Assembly: GCA_017998555.1 (NCBI GenBank)
Contig: JAGOCU010000136.1
Location: 1-6,358 of the forward strand
Length of the DNA stretch: 6,358 nt
DNA from: Thermoflexales bacterium
GTDB lineage: Bacteria; Chloroflexota; Anaerolineae; J036; Brachytrichaceae
Direction of reading: 5' to 3'
Part shown: positions 1-6,358 of the stretch, piece after piece
Position numbering within the stretch: position 1 is the stretch's first letter
Layout of the letters: every line of letters starts with the position of its first letter
Notes under the pieces: generated by a model
What the model was told of the DNA's origin: nothing
Seen by the model: only the letters and a program-made list of their open reading frames with translations
Databases searched by the model: none
Program-made: the position numbers and the translations under genes

Positions 1-2
1 GG

Positions 3-692
3 GCCATTCAGGACCAAATCAAGCAATTCATCACGGATCGGAAGCTTGGCCCTGGCGATCTCCTGCCGCCTGAAGGCCAGCTTGCCGATGACCTGGGCGT
101 CAGCCGGGGCTCGGTGCGCGAGGCCATCAAGTCGCTGGAATCCCTGGGCATCGTCGAGGTCCGTCAGGGCGATGGCGTGCGCGTGCGGCCCTTCAACTTC
201 GATTCGATCTTTGACTTCCTGTCGTACGGTCTTGTCTTCCAGCCCGAAAAAGCCACCGAGATTCTCCAGATCCGCGAATGGCTCGAGGGTTCGGCGGTGG
301 CCGAGGCCGCCCTGGTCATCACCGAAGACCAACTCGACCAAATCGAGATTCTGCTCAATACCTGGGAGAAAAAGGCCGCTGTCCGCGAGCAATCCTCGGA
401 GGAGGATCGCGGCTATCACCGGCTGCTGTATACCGCCCTCGGCAACGCATCGCTTCTGAGCCTGATCGATATCTTCTGGGTGGTCTACAACGCGCTGCCC
501 CGCCAGACCATTGGCGAGGATGCGAACCCCCTCGCAACCGTCCAGGCCCACCGTGAACTCCTCGCCGCGGTGCGCTCGCGAAACGCGCCGCTCGCCCAGG
601 AGCGCATGCGCGCCCACTTTCGCAACATCGAAATTCGTCTGGACCATGCCGCGCATCCCGGCAGCCCCGCGGGCGCGCCGGGCGATTCCTGA
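3..692 (+). CDS. GntR-family transcriptional regulator, FadR subfamily with FCD domain (5' partial)
   Basis: Cytoplasmic DNA-binding regulator; 229 residues are visible before the TGA at 690-692 and the start lies upstream of the window. Residues 1-62 form the GntR winged helix-turn-helix: LPPEGQLADDLGVSRGSVRE (residues 21-40) is the classic helix-turn-helix stretch, and RQGDGVRV is the wing. Residues about 70-215 are an all-helical FCD ligand domain. Asp135, His139, His183 and His205 fit the D-x3-H ... H ... H metal-ligand pattern of FCD regulators, with the last two His 22 residues apart. Family length is about 220-250, so only some 10-20 N-terminal residues are missing. An internal GTG at 114 is not a credible start because it would remove most of the DNA-binding helices. 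It sits 12 bases before the first transporter gene, so it probably controls that operon and itself in response to the imported compound or a metabolite (inference). FCD effectors are often carboxylic acids; the actual effector is unknown. Confidence 0.93.
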   Translation, partial: AIQDQIKQFITDRKLGPGDLLPPEGQLADDLGVSRGSVREAIKSLESLGIVEVRQGDGVRVRPFNFDSIFDFLSYGLVFQPEKATEILQIREWLEGSAVAEAALVITEDQLDQIEILLNTWEKKAAVREQSSEEDRGYHRLLYTALGNASLLSLIDIFWVVYNALPRQTIGEDANPLATVQAHRELLAAVRSRNAPLAQERMRAHFRNIEIRLDHAAHPGSPAGAPGDS

Positions 693-704
693 CAAGAAGC
701 CAAG

Positions 705-1705
705 ATGCCGCACTTGCTTGAAGTCCGCGACCTCGTCACGCGTTTCTATTCGGATGGCGCGACCATTCACGCCGTCAACGGGATTTCATACACCCTTGAC
801 GCCGGCGAATCGATGGCCATCGTCGGCGAAAGCGGATCGGGGAAATCCGTTGGCGTGATGTCGATCATGGGCCTGATCCGTTATCCGCCCGGCCGCGTCG
901 AAGGGGGACAGGCGATCTTCGAGGGTCGCGATCTGCTCAAGTTGCCGGACGAGGAGATGCGCAAGATCCGCGGCAAGCGCATTGCCATGATCTTCCAGGA
1001 TCCAATGACGTCGCTCAACCCGGTCCTGCCCATCGGTCTGCAACTGACCGAGTCCATCCAGCCGCATCTGGGCCTGGATCGCAGGGCCGCCCGCGCGCGG
1101 GCAATCGAAATGCTGGATCTGGTGGGTCTGCCGCGCCCGCAAGAGCGCATCGACGACTTCCCTTTTCAGTTTTCCGGCGGGCAGCGTCAGCGGGTGATGA
1201 TTGCCATGGCGCTCTCGTGCAACCCGAGCCTGTTGATCGCCGATGAGCCGACCACCGCCCTCGATGTCACCATCCAGGCCCAGATCGTGGAACTGGTGCG
1301 CGGTCTGCAGCAGAAACTCGGGATGGCGATCATCTGGATCAGCCACAACCTGGCCCTGGTCGCGGGCATGGTGGACAAGGTGGCGGTGATGTACGGCGGC
1401 CACATCGTCGAGCAGGCGCCGGTGGATGCGCTCTTTGAGCGCCCGCGCCATCCGTATACCCTCGGTCTGCTCAACGCAATTCCCAAGCTCGAGGGCCGCG
1501 ATCAGGGCCGCTTGTCGTCCATCGACGGCATGCCGCCCGACCTGCGGCGCAAGCCCGACGCCTGCCCCTTTGCGCCGCGCTGTCCCTATGCCGTTGATCA
1601 GTGCCGCGAGGCGCTCCCGCCGCTGATCGCGCTCGGGCCGGGCCAAACCTCGCGGTGCTGGCGCTCCGACGAATTGATCCGGATCACCCATTACGGAGAG
1701 CCGCT

Positions 1706-1709
<4 letters not shown>
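705..1709 (+). CDS. Opp/Dpp-type ABC transporter ATP-binding protein (DppD/OppD type)
   Basis: One of two ATPases that power the importer at the inner face of the membrane; 334 residues, normal for the family. Visible motifs: Walker A GESGSGKS at 41-48, Q-loop Gln98 in IFQDP, signature FSGGQ at 156-160, Walker B LLIADE with catalytic Glu181, D-loop ALD at 185-187, and H-loop His214. The switch His is followed by Asn (SHN) where most relatives have Asp. The C-terminal oligopeptide-transporter extension has PHPYT-like RHPYT (248-252) and four cysteines, C287-x5-C293-x6-C300 and C318. This is the pattern that holds a [4Fe-4S] cluster in DppD/OppD proteins of known structure. Walker A followed by Val (GKSV) favours the D rather than the F paralogue. 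The ATG at 705 lies 12 bases after the regulator stop with only a weak purine-rich AAGAAG stretch ahead, so translational coupling is likely. Substrate cannot be inferred, so dpp and opp cannot be told apart. Confidence 0.96.
1695..1709 (+). promoter_or_regulatory. Shine-Dalgarno and ATGA stop/start overlap between the two ATPase genes
   Basis: GGAGAG at 1695-1700 lies five bases before the ATG at 1706. The ATG overlaps the TGA of the first ATPase gene (1707-1709). This decides the start of the second ATPase and implies translational coupling, which would keep the two subunits near equal amounts (inference). Confidence 0.8.
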
Positions 1710-2707
<998 letters not shown>

Positions 2708-2768
2708 CCACATGACACCGCGGGCGCGCTGCGCTCGTCGGCCCCAATCACCTCAAGGAGGATTCGAC
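2708..2768 (+). promoter_or_regulatory. 61-base gap with strong Shine-Dalgarno for the binding-protein gene
   Basis: AAGGAGG at 2755-2761 is seven bases before the ATG at 2769 and is the strongest ribosome-binding site in the window. That suits a binding protein needed in excess over the membrane and ATPase subunits. I see no clear -35/-10 pair, operator-like palindrome or terminator hairpin in the rest of this gap. A separate promoter for the binding-protein gene therefore cannot be claimed from sequence. Confidence 0.75.
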
Positions 2769-4460
2769 ATGTTCGCTCGTAAACCATTTGTTGCCGCAGC
2801 CGGCGCCCTGATCGTGGCCACCCTGCTCAGCGCATGCGCCGCCCCGGCCACAGCCGTGGCGCCGACTGCCGTCGCCAAACCCGCCGCCACCACGGCGCCT
2901 GTCGCTGCCGCCACCGCGGCCCCCGCCGCCTCCGGGGCCGCCGGCACGATCCGCCAGGCCTTCCGGACCGGCTGCATGGCCGGCCCGTTGTGGACGACCT
3001 GTGGCCGCCGCCTGGATGAGACCGTTTTGCAGGGCCTCGCCCACGTGAATTGGACGGGCAACGGCGTCAAGCCGCTTCTCGCCGAGTCGTGGAGCACCCC
3101 CGACGCCGGAAAGACCTGGATCTTCAAGCTCCGCCAGGGTGTGAAGTGGCATGACGGCACGCCCTTCACCGCCGACGACGTCGTGTTTTCGTTCAACCTG
3201 TTTGCCGACCCGGCCGTCGCTTCGGTCTATGCGGCCAAGCTCGTCGACGTCCTGGGTTATCAGGAGTTCCGGGATGGCAAGGCGACCAGTCTGGCGGGCG
3301 TCAGCAAAGTCGACCCAGCGACGGTCAAGATCGAGCTGGTCGGTGTGCGCCCGCTGTGGGTCGAACTGCAGCAGATCTCCATCTCCATCCTGCCCAAGCA
3401 CATTCTGGGCGGAATCAAGGTGACCGAGTTGCAGCAGGCTCCGTACTGGACCCAGAACCGGGTCGGGACGGGCCCGTTCAAGTGGACCAAGTACGTCCCG
3501 GATCAGTACATCGAGCTTGCCCGCAACGATGACTACTTCCTCGGCAAGCCCAAGGCCGAGCGCATGATCTATCAGATCTTCGCCGATATTCCCTCCATTC
3601 TGAACGCGCTGTCGGCCGGCGAGGTCGACGTCATGTCCTACGAAGGCGGCGGCGTGCCGGTGAGCGACATCGAGCGCATGCAGAAGGTGCCAAACATGAC
3701 CGTGCTGGCCAATATGGACGCCGGTCTGCCGTCCTACCTGCAGTTCGATCTGTCCAAGCCGTATTTCAAGGATGCCAAGATTCGCCAGGCCATGGTCTAC
3801 GCCATTGACCGCGACAAGATCATCGCCACAGTCAAGAAGGGCACCGGCAAGATCTCGAACACGATGTTCCCGGCCGCCTGGGCCCAGCCGGCGACGCTGA
3901 ACCCCTACAAGTACGATCCGGTCAAGGCCAAGCAGCTCCTCACCGAGGCGGGTTGGGACTCCAGCCGCAAGGTTGACTTCATCTACTACTATGCCGATCA
4001 GGTCAACAAGGATACCGTCACCGCCATCCAGTCCTATCTTGCAGCCGTGGGTGTGAACGTAGTGCCGCGCCTGCTCAACCCGGCCGAAATCCAGGTCGTC
4101 TACAAGGACGGCACTTTCGAAATGGGTTACTTCGCAAATGGCCAGGGGCTCGACCCGTCGTTGGGCGCGCTGACCAGCCGCTGCGGTTCGCAGCTTGCGT
4201 TCAGCTACTGCAACAAGCGGGTGGATGAACTCTATGACCTTGCCCTGAGCGAGTCAGCCCGCGAGAAGCGCGCGCCGTACTACCAGGAGATCTCGAAGAT
4301 CTTCAACGAAGACATGCTGCGCGGCTGGCTGTGGTACGAAGTCCGCCCGATGGCTTTCAGCAACCGGGTGGTCGGCCCCGCCGAGCACTACACCCAGATG
4401 CCGAACCTGATCTTCGACGTTCCGGTCTACAACGAAGTCGAGAAGTGGGAAGTCAAGTAA
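2769..4460 (+). CDS. ABC transporter substrate-binding lipoprotein, SBP_bac_5 family (DppA/OppA-like)
   Basis: Extracytoplasmic solute receptor of the importer; 563 residues, normal for this large binding-protein class (cluster C). Residues 1-23 are a lipoprotein signal: basic MFARK start, hydrophobic stretch, lipobox LSAC with Cys23 as the predicted lipid-anchored residue. Residues 24-59 are a flexible linker of almost only Ala, Pro, Thr and Val. The folded domain starts near residue 60. The family signature is at 117-143, built around LRQGVKWHDGTPFTADDV. Later hallmarks are VGTGPFKW (232-239), IRQAMVYAIDRDKI (338-351) and YKYDPVKAKQLLTEAGW (380-396). Cys69/Cys78 and Cys472/Cys481 form two pairs with identical spacing and could be disulfides. 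The start at 2769 is fixed by AAGGAGG and the signal peptide; the reading frame stays open upstream but that part overlaps the ATPase gene. The family binds peptides, oligosaccharides, nickel, opines and other solutes, so the ligand is open. Confidence 0.95.
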   Translation: MFARKPFVAAAGALIVATLLSACAAPATAVAPTAVAKPAATTAPVAAATAAPAASGAAGTIRQAFRTGCMAGPLWTTCGRRLDETVLQGLAHVNWTGNGVKPLLAESWSTPDAGKTWIFKLRQGVKWHDGTPFTADDVVFSFNLFADPAVASVYAAKLVDVLGYQEFRDGKATSLAGVSKVDPATVKIELVGVRPLWVELQQISISILPKHILGGIKVTELQQAPYWTQNRVGTGPFKWTKYVPDQYIELARNDDYFLGKPKAERMIYQIFADIPSILNALSAGEVDVMSYEGGGVPVSDIERMQKVPNMTVLANMDAGLPSYLQFDLSKPYFKDAKIRQAMVYAIDRDKIIATVKKGTGKISNTMFPAAWAQPATLNPYKYDPVKAKQLLTEAGWDSSRKVDFIYYYADQVNKDTVTAIQSYLAAVGVNVVPRLLNPAEIQVVYKDGTFEMGYFANGQGLDPSLGALTSRCGSQLAFSYCNKRVDELYDLALSESAREKRAPYYQEISKIFNEDMLRGWLWYEVRPMAFSNRVVGPAEHYTQMPNLIFDVPVYNEVEKWEVK

Positions 4461-4535
4461 ACCCCTGACGGGCTCAAGCCTGACAGGCGCCTCGCGCCTG
4501 TCAGGCCGGCCCACAAGTCGCCGAGACGAGCACCC
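4461..4535 (+). promoter_or_regulatory. 75-base gap between binding-protein and permease genes
   Basis: The gap holds the stem-loop described separately, one extra near-copy of its left arm (4464-4475), and a weak purine-rich GACGAG stretch ahead of the permease ATG at 4536. No convincing promoter elements are visible. In importer operons such a gap commonly lowers permease expression relative to the binding protein; that role is inferred here. Confidence 0.5.
4478..4506 (+). repeat. Perfect inverted repeat / stem-loop after the binding-protein gene
   Basis: GCCTGACAGGCGC (4478-4490) and its exact reverse complement GCGCCTGTCAGGC (4494-4506) flank a 3-base loop CTC. This gives a 13-bp GC-rich stem with no mismatches, 17 bases after the binding-protein stop. 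No T-run follows (next bases are CGGCCC), so it is not a canonical intrinsic terminator. It may protect the upstream mRNA 3' end from exonucleases or partly attenuate transcription, raising the binding-protein to permease ratio. It may alternatively be a copy of a dispersed intergenic repeat. The structure is seen directly; the role is inferred. Confidence 0.85.
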
Positions 4536-5492
4536 ATGTTCAGCTACATCCTGCGCCGGCTCCTGGTCAGCATCCCGATCCTGTTCGGCATCACGCTGAT
4601 CGTCTTCTTCATCGCCTCCAAGATGCCCGGCGATGCCGTGCTGGCGATGATCTCATCCGAGACCCCCCAGGCGGAGGACCTGATCAAGCTGCGCCGCGGG
4701 CTGCTCGGCCTCGACCTGCCCATCCATGAACAATACGGGCGCTGGCTGGGCCAGCTCGTCCAGGGCAAGCTCGGGTTCTCGTTTCAGAGCGGCGAGTCGG
4801 TCAACGCCGTCATCGCCGCGCGCCTGCCGGCCACGCTTCAGTTGATGGGGGTGGCCTTGTTGTTGGCGATCGTGCTGGGGGTGTTCCTGGGCGTTGTCTC
4901 GGCCCTGAAGCAGTACTCCTGGCTGGACTACACGTTCACCTTTCTCGGGTTCACTGGCATTTCCATCCCGGACTTCTTCTTTGGGATGGTGCTGGTGTAT
5001 GTGTTCGCCATCCAGCTCAAGCTCTTTCCCACCGGCGGCATCACCACCGCGGGTGAAGTGTATTCGCTGGGGGATAACCTGCGCCATCTGGCCCTGCCCG
5101 CTTTCGCCCTGGGCCTGGTGCGGACGGCAACCTTCATGCGTTATACGCGCGCCAGCATCCTGGAAGTGATGAACAACGACTACGTGCGGACCGCGCGCTC
5201 GAAGGGGTTGATCGAGTGGGTGGTCATCACCCGGCACATCCTGCGCAACGGGCTGATCCCGATCGTGACGGTCATTGGCTTGTCTCTGCCGGTGCTGTTC
5301 GGCGGCGCGGTCATCATCGAGACCATCTTCCAGTGGCCTGGCATCGGGCTGATGTTCATCAACGCGGTCACCGGCCGCGACTCGCCGGTGATCATGGGCT
5401 ACGTGCTGCTGTCGGCCATCATTGTGCAGGCGAGTAATCTCCTGACCGACATTGTCTATAGCTGGGTGGATCCGCGGATCCGCTACGACTGA
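4536..5492 (+). CDS. Opp/Dpp-type ABC transporter permease (DppB/OppB type)
   Basis: First membrane subunit of the importer; 318 residues, normal for the family. The N-terminus MFSYILRRLLVSIPILFGIT with the first helix at about 9-29 is typical of DppB proteins. Next come an outer loop with MPGD (30-33) and GLDLPIHEQY (58-67). Further hydrophobic segments lie near 102-122, 134-158, 185-200, 239-263 and 285-308, giving the usual six helices. The cytoplasmic EAA-type loop that docks on the ATPases is at 216-242 (YVRTARSKGL ... LRNGLIP). FQWPGIG (265-271) and the C-terminal VDPRIRY (311-317) are conserved family landmarks. Start at 4536 follows the stem-loop gap with only a weak Shine-Dalgarno, which would fit lower expression than the binding protein. 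All parts appear intact, with no frameshift. Confidence 0.96.
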   Translation: MFSYILRRLLVSIPILFGITLIVFFIASKMPGDAVLAMISSETPQAEDLIKLRRGLLGLDLPIHEQYGRWLGQLVQGKLGFSFQSGESVNAVIAARLPATLQLMGVALLLAIVLGVFLGVVSALKQYSWLDYTFTFLGFTGISIPDFFFGMVLVYVFAIQLKLFPTGGITTAGEVYSLGDNLRHLALPAFALGLVRTATFMRYTRASILEVMNNDYVRTARSKGLIEWVVITRHILRNGLIPIVTVIGLSLPVLFGGAVIIETIFQWPGIGLMFINAVTGRDSPVIMGYVLLSAIIVQASNLLTDIVYSWVDPRIRYD

Positions 5493-5501
5493 GGCCCCAC
5501 G

Positions 5502-6358
5502 ATGACGACGGTAACGCGCGCCCTCACCCCTGGTCTCGAGCTCAAGGTCAAAGGCGAAAGCCTGTGGATCAAGGCTCGCAAGCGCTTCTTCAGGCACAAG
5601 CTGGCCATGGCCGGGCTGATCGTGCTGAGCACCCTGATCCTGATGTCCGTGCTCGCGCCCGCCATCGAGCGCTACTCGCCCATCGAGCTGAACCTGGACG
5701 CCATGAGCAACGCGCCGAGCAGCGCGCACTGGCTGGGAACGGACACGACCGGCCGGGATGTATGGTCACGCATCGTCCATGCCGGGCGCGTATCGCTGTC
5801 GGTGGGCCTGGTCGCCGTGTCCATTTCGACCTTGATTGGCGTCGTCATCGGCAGCCTTTCCGGTTACGCCGGCGGCACGGTCGATTTGCTGCTGATGCGA
5901 TTCACCGATATGGTCATGACCTTCCCGTCACTGGTGATGATCATCACCGTCGCATCCGTCCTGGGGCCCAGCATTTACAACACGATGATCGTGATCGGCA
6001 TCCTGACCTGGCCGGGCATCGCCCGCCTGGTGCGCGGACAATTCCTGTCATTTCGCGAGCAGCAGTTTGTTCTGGCCGCCCGCTCGATCGGCGTGCCGCC
6101 GATTCAGATCATGTTCCGCCACCTCTTCCCGAACGTAATCAGCTCGGTCACCGTGGCGGCCACGTTTGGCATGGCCAACGCCATCCTGCAGGAGGCGTCG
6201 CTGTCGTTCCTGGGTCTGGGCGTGCAAGCGCCCACTCCGAGCTGGGGCAATATGCTGCGGGATGCCCAGACGCTCTCGATTTTGGAGGGCATGCCCTGGC
6301 TCTGGCTGGCGCCCGGCATCATGATTGCCCTGGCCGTGCTCAGCATCAACTTCATCGG
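5502..6358 (+). CDS. Opp/Dpp-type ABC transporter permease (DppC/OppC type, 3' partial)
   Basis: Second membrane subunit, partner of the upstream permease. I translated it by hand: it stays open from the ATG at 5502 to the window edge, giving 285 residues. The cytoplasmic N-tail with RKRFFRHKLAM (26-36) and the first helix (about 37-55) match the OppC N-terminal domain. HWLGTDTTGRDVWSR (76-90) is a highly conserved outer loop of the family. The EAA-type loop is at 188-213 (FVLAARSIGV ... HLFPNVI), followed by EASLSFLGLGVQAPTPSWG (231-249). The visible end, LSINFI, normally precedes a short GDGLRD...DPR tail, so only about 15-20 residues are missing. The start is nine bases after the previous stop, with GAGG at 5491-5494 (inside that stop) seven bases ahead, so coupling with the previous gene is likely. 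Confidence 0.95.
   Translation, partial: MTTVTRALTPGLELKVKGESLWIKARKRFFRHKLAMAGLIVLSTLILMSVLAPAIERYSPIELNLDAMSNAPSSAHWLGTDTTGRDVWSRIVHAGRVSLSVGLVAVSISTLIGVVIGSLSGYAGGTVDLLLMRFTDMVMTFPSLVMIITVASVLGPSIYNTMIVIGILTWPGIARLVRGQFLSFREQQFVLAARSIGVPPIQIMFRHLFPNVISSVTVAATFGMANAILQEASLSFLGLGVQAPTPSWGNMLRDAQTLSILEGMPWLWLAPGIMIALAVLSINFI

Noticed and set aside
46..459. Plus-strand open frame of 137 codons inside the regulator
   Set aside because: It is a shifted frame over the clearly conserved GntR/FCD frame; its Ser/Arg/Pro-rich translation resembles no family.
657..682. Possible hairpin CCCGGC ... GCCGGG just before the regulator stop
   Set aside because: The stem is only 6 bp with a 14-base loop, inside coding sequence, with no T-run; it is weak support for a terminator and the next gene starts 12 bases after the stop.
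1601..1705. Earlier ATG at 1601 for the second ATPase
   Set aside because: The extra 35 residues overlap the conserved cysteine region of the first ATPase and are absent from family N-termini; 1706 has a good ribosome-binding site.
4478..4515. Reading the intergenic stem-loop as a canonical Rho-independent terminator
   Set aside because: The stem is followed by CGGCCCACA rather than a T-run, and the permease genes downstream clearly belong to the same importer.
5468..5481. Perfect 14-bp palindrome GGATCCGCGGATCC near the end of the first permease gene
   Set aside because: It encodes part of the conserved VDPRIRY C-terminus, so coding constraint explains it.

Overview
This is a GC-rich bacterial window with one compact, co-directional (+ strand) cluster of six protein genes. 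It encodes a complete-looking Opp/Dpp-type ABC importer preceded by a GntR-family regulator. The left edge cuts the regulator's first residues and the right edge cuts the last residues of the second permease. There are no RNA genes, mobile elements or CRISPR repeats.

Layout: FadR-subfamily GntR regulator (3-692, 5' partial); DppD/OppD-type ATPase (705-1709); DppF/OppF-type ATPase (1706-2707, overlapping its neighbour by 4 bases); 61-base gap ending in a strong Shine-Dalgarno; lipoprotein solute-binding protein of the SBP_bac_5 family (2769-4460); 75-base gap holding a 13-bp perfect stem-loop (4478-4506); DppB/OppB-type permease (4536-5492); DppC/OppC-type permease (5502 to the edge). Apart from the two gaps around the binding-protein gene, spacing is -4 to 12 bases, so the set looks like one transcription unit.

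How the parts work together (family knowledge): the lipid-anchored binding protein captures a solute outside the membrane, the two permeases form the channel, and the two ATPases drive uptake. The regulator probably senses the transported compound or a product of it. Its FCD domain keeps the metal-binding Asp/His set, and FCD regulators often bind small carboxylic acids. The substrate cannot be read from the sequence; peptides, oligosaccharides and organic compounds are all possible for this family.

Organism: high GC, a lipoprotein with a long Ala/Pro/Thr linker after the lipid-anchored cysteine, and CCTGACAGG-type intergenic repeats together suggest a Chloroflexota (Anaerolineae-like) bacterium. 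This is a stylistic inference, moderate to low confidence. The linker and lipobox need a monoderm-type or lipoprotein-processing cell envelope but do not prove the phylum.

Overall this is an ordinary, well-preserved nutrient-uptake operon. I found no evidence for an undescribed system. The items most worth a second look are the intergenic stem-loop with its repeated CCTGAC core, the [4Fe-4S]-type cysteine sets in both ATPases, and two CX8C pairs in the binding protein.
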